In this document: positions 19,547 to 30,402 of the stretch, piece after piece | Layout of the letters: each line of letters starts with the position of its first letter | How positions within the stretch are numbered: the first letter of the stretch is position 1 | Source of the DNA: Channallabes apus | Taxonomy: Eukaryota > Chordata > Actinopteri > Siluriformes > Clariidae | Assembly: GCA_030522415.1 (NCBI GenBank) | Contig: CM060105.1 | Location: 11,450,206 to 11,514,205 of the forward strand | Direction of reading: 5' to 3' | Length of the DNA: 64,000 nt | Notes under the pieces: generated by a model | Seen by the model: only the letters and a program-made list of their open reading frames with translations | What the model was told of the DNA's origin: nothing | Database searches by the model: none | Program-made: the position numbers and the translations under genes

Positions 19547-19838
19547 TGAACAGGAAATCTTTCCATAGCCTCAATGTACAGGTATGGAGATTGGCAATAA
19601 CTCCATACATTGCCAGTGATTTAGCTTTGAATTTGACATTGTTCATCAATTCATATATTGAGCAATTCATATATTCAGACAATTCATATCTTAAATTAAT
19701 GCTCTGCCGACAAAATATGCTATATCACTAAATCCACTCTCTGTGTTCAGATGATCTGTGACAGCAACTGCCTAATTACTAATGTTGAGGCAAAATGGAC
19801 AGGCTCTGTCCATGACACCAGGACCTTTCGAGCATCCT
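19547..19838 (+). pseudogene. HARBI1-like transposase, fragments right of the provirus
   Basis: Immediately after the CTAT duplication the Harbinger gene resumes with residues equivalent to NRKSFHSLNVQ (to about 19579), ending at a donor-like CAG/GTATGG. A second piece from about 19750 encodes MICDSNCLITNVEAKWTGSVHDTRTFRAS, which matches the HARBI1 region around the second catalytic Asp (GSVHD). It follows an AG. The fragment is followed by non-coding sequence, an AT microsatellite and the second Tc1. Confidence 0.75.
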
Positions 19839-19969
19839 AGAGAAGAAGACAAGATAACATTTCAAGCAAGGGTTTTTACTTCACAAGCATTTTTCATGGA
19901 AACTAGTGATCATAATTTTAAAAGATAAATGGTTGTAACAGTCAGTAGGCACACATAACTTTATAAGTC

Positions 19970-19972
<3 letters not shown>

Positions 19973-20014
<42 letters not shown>
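19973..20014. repeat. (AT)n microsatellite
   Basis: A run of alternating AT lies 27 bp left of Tc1 copy 2. Such TA-rich tracts are natural Tc1 targets. Confidence 0.95.
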
Positions 20015-20019
<5 letters not shown>

Positions 20020-20041
20020 TGAACTGGAGTGTCACAGCATA

Positions 20042-21650
20042 CAGTGGTGTGAAAAACTATTTGCCCCCCTCCTGATTTCTTATTCTTTTGCATGTTTGTC
20101 ACACAAAATGTTTCTGATCATCAAACACATTTAACTATTAGTCAAAGATAACACAAGTAAACACAAAATGCAGTTTTTAAATGAGGGGTTTTATTATTTA
20201 GGGAGAAAAAAAATCCAAACCTACATGGCCCTGTGTGAAAAAGTAATTGCCCCTTGAACCTAATAACTGCTTGGGCCACCCTTAGCAGCAATAACTGCAA
20301 TCAAGCGTTTGCGATAACTTGCAACGAGTCTTTTACAGCGCTCTGGAGGAATTTTGGCCCACTCATCTTTTCAGAATTGTTTTTATTTGAGGGTTTTCTA
20401 GCATGAACCGCCTTTTTAAGGTCATGCCACAACATCTCAATAGGATTCAGGTCAGGACTTTGACTAGGCCACTCCAAAGTCTTCATTTTGTTTTTCTTCA
20501 GCCATTCAGAGGTGGATTTGCTGGTGTGTTTTGGGTCATTGTCCTGCTGCAGCACCCAAGATTGCTTCAGCTTGAGTTGAGGAATAGATGGCCGGACATT
20601 CTCCTTCAGGATTTTTTGGTAGACAGTAGAATTCATGGTTCCATCTATCACAGCAAGCCTTCCAGGTCCTGAAGCAGCAAAACAACCCCAGACCATCACA
20701 CTACCACCACCATATTTTACTGTTGGTATGATGTTCTTTTTCTGAAATGCTGTGTTACTTTTACGCCAGATGTAACGGGACACGCACCTTCCAAAAAGTT
20801 CACCTTTTGTCTCGCCGGTCCACAAGGTATTTTCCCAAAAGTCTTGGCAATCATTGAGATGTTTTTTAGCAAAATTGAGACGAGCCTTAATGTTCTTTTT
20901 ACTTAAAAGTGGTTTGCGCCTTGGAAATCTGCCATGCAGGCCGTTTTTGCCCAATCTCTTTCTTATGGTGGAGTCATGAACACTGACCTTAATTGAGGCA
21001 AGTGAGGCCTGCAGTTCTTTAGATGTTGTCCTGGGGTCTTTTGTGGCCTCTCGGATGAGTTGTCTCTGCGCTCTTGGGGTAATTTTGGTCGGCCGGCCAC
21101 TCCTGGGAAGGTTCACCACTGTTCCATGTTTTTGCCATTTGTGGATAATGGCTCTCACTGTGGTTCGCTGGAGTCCCAAAGCTTTAGAAATGGCTTTATA
21201 ACCTTTACCAGACTGATAGATCTCAATTACTTTTGTTCTCATTTGTTCCTGAATTTCTTTGGATCTTGGCATGATGTCTAGCTTTTGAGGTGCTTTTGGT
21301 CTACTTCTCTGTGTCAGGTAGCTCCTATTTAAGTGGTTTCTTGATTGAAACAGGTGTGGCAGTAATCAGGCCTGGGGGTGACTACAGAAATTGAACTCAG
21401 GTGTGATAAACCACAGTCAAGTTATTTTTTAACAAGGGGGCAATCACTTTTTCACACAGGGCCATGTAGATTTTGAGTTTTTTTTCTCCCTTAATAACGT
21501 AAACCTTCATTTAAAAACTGCATTTTGTGTTCAATTATGTTAACTTTGACTAATAGTTAACGGTTTTTGATGAGCAGAAACATTTAAGTGTGACAAACAT
21601 GCAAAAGAATAAGAAATCAGGAAGGGGGCAAATAGTTTTTCACACCACTG
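20042..21650 (-). mobile_element. Tc1/mariner transposon copy 2 (inverted)
   Basis: The element is bounded by TA (20040-20041 and 21651-21652), with CAGTGGTGTGAAAAAC termini at both ends. It is the same family as copy 1 but lies on the minus strand, still inside the Harbinger-type element. The length of 1609 bp is nearly complete. Confidence 0.95.
20260..21272 (-). pseudogene. Tc1 transposase copy 2, catalytically broken
   Basis: The frame starts at 21272 with the family's MPRSKEIQEQ and is open for 323 residues. The first catalytic residue is lost: the WTDET motif reads WTGET, so D153 is Gly, and the next residues also differ (KGELF). Near residue 297 a deletion of about a dozen bases shifts the frame, so the C-terminus (NNSEKMSGPK onward) is out of register with copy 1. 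The second Asp (QQDNDPKH) and the Glu (NPIEMLW) remain. The product cannot be an active transposase. Confidence 0.9.
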
Positions 21651-21652
21651 TA

Positions 21653-22221
21653 TGTAATTGATACCTTCTTTTGCAGGGGAGTTTAATGGAGTCCTGCTTG
21701 GGGACAGGGGTTACGCCTGCATGCTCAAAATGGACACTATTTCCTTTATTCACATTGTCCAGAACAGATAGCATTTCAGAACTAGAGATGGTCTAATTAG
21801 TAACTTTTTTTTAAAACGTTAACATAACATCTTTTCATGTAAAATACACTTTCCCAAAAAAAAAAAAAAAAAAAAAACCAATAATTAGAACAAGTTGGAA
21901 TACTTTATTCAAGGTGCAAAAATATGTCCGTGTATTAAATCACCTGTTTGCTCAGCAGCGGAGAAAAAAACTGCCCGTGTTTTACCTGTCTGGCTCATTT
22001 CGGATCTATGTTTCGTTCATCCATTCATATGGGCTTTTTAAATATCGCGGGCGCGCGCACAAAGTGAGACTATGCAAGCCTGCCTTGAATAAGCCTCGAT
22101 TAGTTACAGCTGAGCTCCGTTTGTGGAACCACATGAGGCTTAATTTGGAGATGCCGCTAATTTGAGTCTCACTTTTGCGCGGAAGTCTGGCTTTATTTAG
22201 CTACTTTCATGGAACAGCCCC
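21653..22221 (+). pseudogene. Right end of the Harbinger-type element with last HARBI1-like fragment
   Basis: After Tc1 copy 2 an acceptor-like CTTCTTTTGCAG (ending about 21677) precedes a segment encoding GEFNGVLLGDRGYACM. This corresponds to the LLGDSGY region of HARBI1-type nucleases. The remainder of the gene is not recognisable. A poly-A run (21856-21877) follows, and then about 300 bp of non-coding sequence leading to the terminal inverted repeat that ends at 22221. Confidence 0.65.
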
Positions 22222-22224
22222 CTG

Positions 22225-22682
22225 GTCTGTCTATGTTCCTTTGTACTGTGAGCTGAGAGAGAGAAAGAGAAAATACACGGTGTGAGTCAGTCTGCAGCTC
22301 TCAATCTGAGGTTATTTTAAGGTTAACAAAAGTAAATCTACTGCGGAGGAGGTGGAGAGTCATGGAGAGGTTATGAAGAACAAAGGTGGAGCACATGAGC
22401 AAACCCACCACATCTTCCAGAACACAGTCGAACACACACTACAGGGGTAGAGTAATACTCCAGCACTGAGCCAAGTACTTTATTACTGCTGATTTACAGG
22501 AGAGTCTCGTTTACATAAAACAGTGTGATACAGAGTACAGAATGTCCCTTCTGATAATTACACGCACAGTGTTAATATAGAAATATAAATGAATATGATA
22601 AAATGTTTGTGTAAAAATGCTACTTAAAGAAACTTATGAAACAGAAAAAAATATTACATTGTGTTTATATACTGTTTTTCTT
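22225..22682. other. Intergenic sequence, nothing recognised
   Basis: Outside the Harbinger-type element; no ORF, repeat or RNA gene could be identified by eye. Confidence 0.5.
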
Positions 22683-23030
22683 CAAAAGGTATACATTCTC
22701 ACTCATCACCATTACCGCTTAATCCTGTATTCAGGGTCGCAGAGAGCATAGAGCCATTTGCCAGGAGACTTAGGGCACGAGACAGGACAGGGTGGCAATC
22801 CACCACGGGGCACACAGACATATACACACTCACACACTACGAGCAATTTGAGAACACCAATTAACCTAATCTACATGTCTTGGACTGTGGGAGGAAACCC
22901 ACCAAGCACTGGGAGAACATGCAAACTCCATGCATGCAGAGATGGGAATCGAGACTGGCCGGGAACCGAACCCGGACCCTGGTGGTTCAAGGCGACATTG
23001 CTAACCAGTACACCACAGTGCCACCCTGAA
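22683..23030 (-). mobile_element. tRNA-headed SINE, diverged copy
   Basis: The segment shares its whole layout with the SINEs at 41376 and 42729: ACCGCTTAATCCTGT, CAGGGTCGC, CACACACTAC.AGCAATTT, GGGAGGAAAC, AACATGCAAACTCCATGCA and a terminal gene-like CCACAGTGCCACC. On the minus strand the right end reads as a tRNA-like A box and B box (GGTTCGGTTCCC). It is more diverged than the other two copies. Confidence 0.8.
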
Positions 23031-23222
23031 TCTGATACAGTTACACAAAATAATGCAGGGTAGTAGTGTATATTAAAGTAAAAAAGCTAGCACTGATCCC
23101 ATACTGAGTATGATAAGCAGATACTCGCAAAAATCTGCATCACGTATCAGACAAAATAAAAACAGGTTAGTGTTGATTCTGTACCAAAAAGATCTACAGT
23201 GACTGAGCACTTTATTAGGAAC

Positions 23223-23698
23223 TAGGGCTGCACAATATATCTAAAAATTATCGTTATCACGATAATGGTATACGCAATATCTGTATCGAAAAGAGTTGCG
23301 ATAAATGAAATTGATGAGTGTATGGTTACTCGTAAATAAAAAGTCATGTTTGAAAGTAATTCATATTGTGTTGCCAGGTCTATGGTAACAGCAAACCAGA
23401 AATCAGAATATCTGCTGAGGGTTTTAAAGTCATTCATAGTGTTTTGAAGTCTAAATATTTACTTCCTTGACATATAGTTTCTTTTTCGCCTGAATTAGAT
23501 TTTATTACATCAGACGAATATCTATTACCTGTTTATTTTAGTATGTATATTACATATATAAATGATTTTAAAAAAATAGCCAATAATAATGATAAAAAAT
23601 GCATTTCTCTAGGTAAATGTTATATCGCAATAAAGATTGTGATCGCAATATTCAACAATATCGCATATTGTGTATTTTCCTAATATCGTGCAGCCCTA
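23223..23698. mobile_element. hAT-type MITE
   Basis: Termini TAGGGCTGCACAATAT and its inverted partner TAGGGCTGCACGATAT, plus subterminal ATCG/CGAT repeats. It is flanked by a perfect 8-bp duplication TTAGGAAC (23215-23222 and 23699-23706). The 476-bp element has no coding capacity. The 8-bp target and TIR sequence are typical of non-autonomous hAT elements in fish. Confidence 0.9.
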
Positions 23699-23706
23699 TT
23701 AGGAAC

Positions 23707-24945
23707 ACTATACTAATACTGGGTAGGGCCTCAACCATTCTGAAAAGAGACTCAGTTCTTCATGTCATGGATTCTACAAGAAACTCTCCTTTGAGATTCT
23801 GGTCCATGTTGAACTGATCACATCACACAGGTCCTGTAGGTTCTTCAGGTGCTCCTTCGTGCTGTGAATCTCCTGTTCTCTCACACGTCAAAGGTGTTCT
23901 ACTGGATTCTGATCCTGTAACTGGGAAGGCCACTGAACTCACACCACGTCTCTGAGTCTGTTTAATTAGTTATAAATAAAGGACTGTGTTGTCTGTTCCC
24001 CAACACAGAAATCCAGGAACACTGAAGTCTTCATCTGACACAAATATGTACACGAGAAACTGAAAATAAAAGAAAAACATCTGAATCAATAAACACAAAC
24101 TGGATTTTTGTACTTTATGATTAACAGCATGTGATCATCTCTGCTCCAAGAGAAACCTTATCATTTTCTGCTTATAATTTTATTCCACATTTATTCATAC
24201 ATATACAATATCTGCGTTAGGACATTTAGCTAAAACAAATGAGAACTTCCACAAGTTCTAACAGGAAAGTGAGCAGACGTTTATCATCACATCACTGCAC
24301 TTATACAATCACAGGCTTTAGAGCTTTTTATAAAGTAACTCACACTGCTGTGTGTTTTATCTCCTGTTCTACATGTATATTTAAGTGCAGACTTTAAGAA
24401 GAAGTGGAGGTGAAGTTTACAGGAATGACAGAAGACACGGTGAGGAGGTGGAGAGCTGGAAGGAGTGTCAGAGTGAGTAAAGTAGCTGATTAAATCTAAT
24501 ATTTGTGGCAGTGTGGCATTAAAGATGATGATTTTCATGAGTTTTTATGAGAGTTGAGGAGAAAGTCTGCTGCTTATCAGAAACAGGGAAAAGCTGAGAT
24601 CATCTTATTCAGACAGAAGCAGCAGTATGAAGTCAGAGATAGCAGGGTGTCACAAGGAGACCAGCTGTTCATTTACAATCACTCTCATGCACTCAGGTGG
24701 GATGTTTTATAAACTCCGTCTGACTCCCTGTCTTCTGCTTTCACATGAAGTTTAAATCAACACCAAACAGCATTAAAGATAATTGTTAGAAAAAGTCTGA
24801 TTAAATAGAATAAACTGACATTTTAACTCTGTAATCTGATATTTACTGGAACTGAAGAGAAATGCACAAGCTAATGCTAATGTACAAAATAATGCTAATC
24901 AGTCTGTTAATGTTTCAGTGTTTATATAAAGAGATCATTACTCAC
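23707..24945. other. Region without a recognised gene
   Basis: The first 260 bp (to about 23965) look like a dispersed fish repeat (TTCTGGTCCATGTTGA, TTCTACTGGATTCTGATCC), but I cannot classify it. The remainder is probably NLR intron or 3' flank. Confidence 0.4.
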
Positions 24946-25119
24946 ATCAGTGTCTGTAGTTTGTAATGTTTATCGTCCTTAAGGGCAGAGAGACACTTCA
25001 CTCCTGAGTCTCCTATTTTATTATCAGACAGATCCAGGTGTCTCAGGTGTGAGGGGTTTGATTTCAGAGCTGAAGCGAGAGCAGCACAGCCTTCATCTGA
25101 GACACCACAATCACGCAAC
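24946..25119 (-). CDS. NLR leucine-rich-repeat exon (174 nt)
   Basis: On the minus strand an acceptor TCTCTGCAG/G precedes a 174-nt open exon that ends at a GTGAGT donor (24945). It encodes one paired LRR unit: LRDCGVSDEGCAALASALKSNPSHLRHLDLSDNKIGDSGVKCLSAL. This is the ribonuclease-inhibitor-type LRR of the large fish NLR (FISNA-NACHT) family, cytosolic innate-immunity receptors. The length of 174 nt equals two 29-residue repeats and is the usual exon size. The 3' end (KDDKHYKLQTL) differs from the other two exons in the window (ENPDCKLETL). NACHT and effector exons are not in the window. Confidence 0.85.
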
Positions 25120-25183
25120 CTGCAGAGACACAAAGACACAAACTTCACACTCTCAGGACATACACTTCAAGACAAGCATTGTT

Positions 25184-25188
<5 letters not shown>

Positions 25189-25246
<58 letters not shown>
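25189..25246. repeat. (GT)n(GA)n microsatellite
   Basis: A GT run followed by a GA run in the intron upstream of the LRR exon at 24946-25119. Confidence 0.95.
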
Positions 25247-25249
<3 letters not shown>

Positions 25250-25304
25250 CTTGAGCATTTTATCTAAAGTATATTATTTTAATCAGTAATGATCCCTGTG
25301 ATCT

Positions 25305-25308
<4 letters not shown>

Positions 25309-25338
<30 letters not shown>
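25309..25338. repeat. (CA)n microsatellite
   Basis: Uninterrupted CA dinucleotides, intronic. Confidence 0.95.
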
Positions 25339-25341
<3 letters not shown>

Positions 25342-25548
25342 CTGATGGTGTTCTGTACTTTAGCTCTGTGTTACTATATGAATGGATTTGAGGCTGTGGG
25401 TTTATTCATAGACATTCTGTACTTATGACAAAATGTGTAATAATATGAGACTATTTTAAAATGTTAGAGAAAGAACTAATGAGGGATCCGCATGGGTTTA
25501 GCAATGCTTGTCCATTTGTCTGTTTCTGTAACACAGATCTGGCAACCC

Positions 25549-26738
25549 TGTTCATAGCAGATAGACACAGATGTAGTGAAATAATCCTCACTAACAGAAC
25601 TAATGTTCATCTCTGAGAATGTCACTGCTGCTTTTAAACCCTGCAGCTCACACAGTGCAGTTAGTTTGTGTCTCAGCTGCAGTTTGTGTGATTAGTTACA
25701 GTGTTGTAGTAAATTTCACAGTCATTTCAGACACACTGCAGTCGCATCAAGTCAGGTTTTGTGCTGCAGCTTCTCACATACGTACATCTGACCCAATGAC
25801 TCTGTGACAAATCATCAGTGTGCAGTGAAAAGAAACAATCTTCCTCCTCAGGACATTGATGATGAACCTAAAACCTCTGCTTCAGTCTCACTATTAGAGA
25901 ATGTGTCTTACTGAGAAGCAGGTCATGTGACTCTCAGAGAGATGATCTTACCCCAGTGTCTCCAGTTTACAGTCAGGATTTTCCAGCACAGCAGAGACAC
26001 ACTTCACTCCTGAGTCTCCTAGATTATTACAGGACAGACTCAGTTCTCTCAGGTGTGAGGGATTTGATCTCAGAGCTGAAGTTAGAGCAGCACAGCCTTC
26101 ATCTGAGACACCACACTTACCCAACCTGCAGAGACACAATGACACACACTTCATCAATACATTTACATCCTGGATTAATATTTTATTTTTAAGATCGTGA
26201 GTCTACAAAATGTTCCTCTAACAGACTTATAGTGCACTATACAGGGGGAATAAACTTGTTTCTCCATAACCTTTGTTTAATAACACTAGACATTTATATA
26301 ACACTATAGATTTATATTACTGCAGAATCAAGGAAGTAAAAGTCTGAATCAGGGTGAAAATCAACACAATCATTAATTTAAACCAAGTTATACTAATTTC
26401 AGGCCTAAAACATAACTTTTGAGGAGAATCAAAACTCATGTCTTTAATAAACAATATTACTGACTGATAATTTATTACTGAATAAAATTTTACAGTAAAT
26501 AAAATGTACAGTATTGTGTAAAAGTCTTATACACATGTATATAAGTGCTGTAGAGCGAGGATGACTTTTGTACAGTAACAAGTACCACAATGGAATACAA
26601 GGTCAGCTGAGGGTTAAATGTGTGTTTTAACTTTGTGATTTAAACATCTGACTCCAAGACATTTAATTAATTATCTTATAATATATAATCTTTTCATTAT
26701 TGTTCGAATTGTAATATCTCAGTGTTTTATTTACATAT
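25549..26738 (-). repeat. NLR duplication block, copy 1
   Basis: This block (LRR exon plus intron flanks) is paralogous to 41873-41962 joined to 51369-52444. It starts at GTTCATAGCAGATAGACACAG and ends at the TA where Tc1 copy 3 sits. Homology resumes for a few bases (AGCTGGCCAAA) at 28354. The copies differ by small indels, such as about 42 bp present only here after GCTCACACAG. Confidence 0.85.
25952..26125 (-). CDS. NLR leucine-rich-repeat exon (174 nt)
   Basis: The acceptor CTCTGCAG/G stands before position 26125, and the exon runs to 25952, where GGG/GTAAGA is the donor. It encodes LGKCGVSDEGCAALTSALRSNPSHLRELSLSCNNLGDSGVKCVSAVLENPDCKLETLG, the same LRR pair as the neighbouring exons. 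It is 174 nt long and in frame with the same splice phase, so exon skipping or addition would keep the frame. It could be the penultimate visible LRR exon of a single minus-strand NLR gene, followed by the exon at 25119-24946. Confidence 0.87.
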
Positions 26739-26739
26739 A

Positions 26740-28351
26740 CAGTGGTGTGAAAAACTATTTGCCCCCTTCCTGATTTCTTATTCTTTTGCATGTTTGTCAC
26801 ACTTAAATGTTTCTGCTCATCAAAAACCGTTAACTATTAGTCAAAGATAACATAATTGAACACAAAATGCAGTTTTTAAATGAAGGTTTACGTTATTAAG
26901 GGATTAAAAAACTTCAAATCTACATGGCCCTGTGTGAAAAAGTGATTGCCCCCCTTGTTAAAAAATAACTTAACTGTGGTTTAGAGTTCAATTTCTGTAG
27001 TCACCCCCAGGCCTGATTACTGCCACACCTGTTTCAATCAAGAAATCACATTAATAGGAGCTACCTGACACAGAGAAGTAGACCAAAAGCACCTCAAAAG
27101 CTAGACATCATGCCAAGATCCAAAGAAATTCAGGAACAAATGAGAACAAAAGTAATTGAGATCTATCAGTCTGGTAAAGGTTATAAAGCCATTTCTAAAG
27201 CTTTGGGAATCCAGCGAACCACAGTGAGAGCCATTATCCACAAATGGCAAAAACATGGAACAGTGGTGAACCTTCCCAGGAGTGGCCGGCCGACCAAAAT
27301 TACCCCAAGAGCGCAGAGACGACTCATCCGAGAGGCCACAAAAGACCCCAGGACAACATCTAAAGAACTGCAGGCCTCACTTGCCTCAATTAAGGTCAGT
27401 GTTCACGATTCCACCATAAGAAAGAGACTGGGCAAAAACGGCCTGCATGGCAGATTTCCAAGGCGCAAACCACTTTTAAGCAAAAAGTACATTAAGGCTC
27501 GTCTCAATTTTGCTAAAAAACATCTCAATGATTGCCAAGACTTTTGGGAAAATACCTTGTGGACCGACGAGACAAAAGTTGAACTTTTTGGAAGGTGCGT
27601 GTCCCGTTACATCTGGCGTAAAAGTAACACAGCATTTCAGAAAAAGAACATCATACCAGCAGTAAAATATGGTGGTGGTAGTGTGATGGTCTGGGGTTGT
27701 TTTGCTGCTTCAGGACCTGGAAGGCTTGCTGTGATAGATGGAACCATGAATTCTACTGTCTACCAAAAAATCCTGAAGGAGAATGTCCGGCCATCTGTTT
27801 ATCAACTCAAGCTGAAGCAATCTTGGGTCCTGCAGCAGGACAATGACCCAAAACACACCAGCAAATCCACCTCTGAATGGCTGAAGAAAAACAAAATGAA
27901 GACTTTGGAGTGGCCTAGTCAAAGTCCTGACCTGAATCCTATTGAGATGTTGTGGCATGACCTTAAAAAGGCGGTTCATGCTAATGAAAACCCTCAAATA
28001 AAGCTGAATTACAACAATTCTGCAAAGATGAGTGGGCCAAAATTCCTCCAGAGCGCTGTAAAAGACTCGTTGCAAGTTATCGCAAACGCTTGATTGCAGT
28101 TATTGCTGCTAAGGGTGGCCCAACCAGTTATTAGGTTCAGGGGGCGATTACTTTTTCACACAGGGCCATGTAGGTTTGGATTTTTTTCTCCCTAAATAAT
28201 AAAACCCCTCATTTAAAAGCTGCATTTTGTGTTTACTTGTGTTATCTTTGACTAATAGTTAAATGTGTTTGATGATCAGAAACATTTTGTGTGACAAACA
28301 TGCAAAAGAATAAGAAATCAGGAGGGGGGCAAATAGTTTTTCACACCACTG
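26740..28351 (+). mobile_element. Tc1/mariner transposon copy 3
   Basis: It is bounded by TA (26738-26739 and 28352-28353) with CAGTGGTGTGAAAAAC termini. The paralogous NLR block at 52420-52444 has the uninterrupted sequence ACATATAAGCTGGCC, which is the empty site and confirms a single TA target. Confidence 0.96.
27110..28134 (+). pseudogene. Tc1 transposase copy 3, C-terminal frameshift
   Basis: The frame opens with the family's MPRSKEIQEQ and keeps the complete DDE triad ([20 protein letters not shown]). After HAVHA-equivalent residues near 290 a 2-nt insertion (CTAATGAAAACC where copy 1 has CTAGAAAACC) changes the frame, so the reading ends at 28093 with a foreign 37-residue tail instead of the normal one at 28134. 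The catalytic domain is otherwise whole. Loss of the last 50 residues probably destroys function. Confidence 0.9.
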
Positions 28352-28529
28352 TAAGCTGGCCAAAACCAAAATGAGCAAAAATAAAGTATCAGTTTTCTAT
28401 TAACAGAATACTGATTACATATGACTTCTAAACTCCTCCCACTGTCCAGAACATTCTGTAAAGCTTCAGAAACCCGTACAGCACATGACACCTTCCACAC
28501 GCTCAGTGACACCTTCCACACACTGAAAC

Positions 28530-28530
<1 letters not shown>

Positions 28531-28575
<45 letters not shown>
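28531..28575. repeat. (GT)n microsatellite
   Basis: Perfect GT dinucleotides, probably NLR intron or flank. Confidence 0.95.
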
Positions 28576-28576
<1 letters not shown>

Positions 28577-28899
28577 ACGCGCTCATGTGTTTGGGGCATG
28601 GCCTTGTATGTAGATTACCCTGACTGTTTCCCTGTGACTAGCGTGTAGGCGTGTCCTGTCTCAGTCCATTATCATATAGAAAGACTGTAGCTCTCATTGG
28701 ATTTATACAGATTACATAAACTGAGAATATTTCTGTGTTTTCAGTTCATTTTAGCGACGCGTTTCTGAAAGATGTGAGAGAGCAGAGACTGAGATGGCTC
28801 AAAGCGACCCTGTTTATTTTATTTATTTTACAAAAGCACAGTGTTTTATGGATATTGTGAGTGTACATAAATAAATGTAGACCCTGTACAGATTTAAAT

Positions 28900-30159
28900 G
28901 GTGTACTACACTTATGCCTTCCCTTTTGGCTCTTGACGAAGGCGGTCGCATCTGCTCTCCCTCCCTTATCTCTCCCCGCTTGCTTCTCTTGTCTGTCTTG
29001 TGAAATACTATTCAGAGACTCTCCTCGTCTTGCTCTTGAAATAAAAAGGAAATGGATTTGATCAAGTGGTCTCTGAATGCAATTGACACGATCTTCTCGA
29101 TGAGAAGTGTGGGTTCTGGGGAACCTACTTGTCCTGCTGGGACGTTTGCTGCTGGATACACGATGGACGGTTGGGAGAAGTGGCGCATTGTGTGCCTGGC
29201 CGCACTGTCTCTGGAGGATGTTGAAGATATTTACCTATTCGGAACTCTGATAACTGGGATTCTGCTGATTGGATTAGGTGGATTACTTGGATATCGAAAA
29301 ATCTTAAAAGCAGTCAGTCTCAACCCCAAGAGACTGGCTGGCTGGGAAATAATGGTGACGAGAGCTGTCAGTAATCAGACTCTGGTTATGGACCGCAAAT
29401 TGGATACCATCTTGAGGAGACTGGCAGCCACACAACGTGATTTGGACGGACCTGGAGACCAGTGATGGACATTAAATATCTGTGAAATTGGCAGGTATTG
29501 ATCGAAATTTGGAAAATATATATATATTTTTTTTTTTTTTGCCCTTCTCTTTCCAGCTACTGCATTTCAAGGCAGTGGCTGGAGACATAACAACTCCCCG
29601 AAGACCAAGATAACGAGACGCTCTGGAATCTACCCCCCTCCCCCTTCAAGGTCACCTGGCGCAGACTATTACGGGATGTTACAGGCTTACAAACTGACAC
29701 GCACGCACTTACACACTCACAGAACAGCTACAGATAGACACTCTACCTTCCCCATTTCCAACGCCTTCGTGTGCTTATTCCCCTCGGTGTGGGCAGGCGG
29801 AATCGGGACCAGCGCTCTCTAACTGCAGGGACTGGAGCTGTTTGCCTACGTTGGACATTTCCTATCCCTGTACCCTTATTGTTGCAATGTTGATGTCTTG
29901 TGATTACATGTTTTTCTGTGCTTGCTGCTGAGGTATTTTTTTGTACCCCTGATCCCACACTGCCCTCTCCGAAGGACAGTCTGGGAGGGGATTTTTTTAC
30001 CCTCGTTATCCTAATGTATCTGATTTCTTGTTTTCTATGATGGCGCCTGGGAAATGGCTGCCGTCGCGACCCTGTGGTCGCAAAAAGCATTTCACTGCAT
30101 TTCATACTGTATGACTGTGTATGTGACAAATAAAATTTGAATTTGAATTTGAATTTGAT
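28900..30159 (+). mobile_element. Retroposon with small membrane-protein ORF and LINE-like 3' tail
   Basis: The segment ends with GCATTTCA, ATGACTGTGTATGTGACAAA, then TAAAATTTGAATTTGAATTTG. The LINE ending at about 40316 has nearly the same 3' end (ATGACTGTGTACGTGACAAATG, AAATTTGAATTTG). Sharing a 3' end with a LINE is how SINE-like passengers recruit LINE machinery. The left boundary is not visible and is placed roughly. It carries the ORF at 29052-29465. Confidence 0.55.
29052..29465 (+). CDS. 137-residue single-pass membrane-like protein, unknown
   Basis: The ATG at 29052 starts a clean 137-residue frame ending TGA at 29465. It has a Cys/Gly-containing N-terminal part (SGEPTCPAGTFAAGYTMDGWEKWR), one hydrophobic segment at about residues 61-80 (YLFGTLITGILLIGLGGLLG), and a basic, Leu-rich C-terminal part ending RRLAATQRDLDGPGDQ. 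The layout suggests a small single-pass membrane protein, perhaps with a C-terminal helix. I do not recognise a named family. It lies alone on a retroposon whose 3' end resembles a LINE, without RT or endonuclease. It may be an element-borne ORF or a retroposed host gene; intact reading frame hints at recent origin or selection. Confidence 0.5.
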   Translation: MDLIKWSLNAIDTIFSMRSVGSGEPTCPAGTFAAGYTMDGWEKWRIVCLAALSLEDVEDIYLFGTLITGILLIGLGGLLGYRKILKAVSLNPKRLAGWEIMVTRAVSNQTLVMDRKLDTILRRLAATQRDLDGPGDQ

Positions 30160-30402
30160 TAATGCAAGTTGCCCTGCGGGCCGAGTGGTGCAACAGGTTG
30201 CCCTGTGGTGCAATTTCAAGATGGCGCCGGTGAGGTTGGCTGCCGTCACGACTCCTCCAACCTATTTTACTTTGTTTTCGTATTTTAAGTTATCTTTCAG
30301 TAACTTTAAACCGGCTAATTCACCACCATTGAGTACATTAGGTATGATAGAGACACTCTTGTTTCTATCGGTATACAATGTACTCACAATTTGACGTTTT
30401 TA

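Larger units (their letters stand above)
917..22221 (+). mobile_element. PIF/Harbinger-type DNA transposon, host of three nested insertions
   Basis: The left end reads GGGGCTGTTCCATAAA and the right end is its reverse complement with one change (GGGGCTGTTCCATGAA). Both ends are bordered by CTG (914-916 and 22222-22224), consistent with the 3-bp target duplication of PIF/Harbinger elements, although TWA is the usual target. Between the ends lie pieces of a HARBI1-like nuclease gene in order on the plus strand: 1478-1990, 3667-3877, 19547-19838 and about 21678-21760. They are separated by a Tc1, an endogenous retrovirus and another Tc1. Removing the three inserts leaves roughly 2.4 kb, a plausible size for such an element. 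The element is certainly inactive. Confidence 0.8.
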
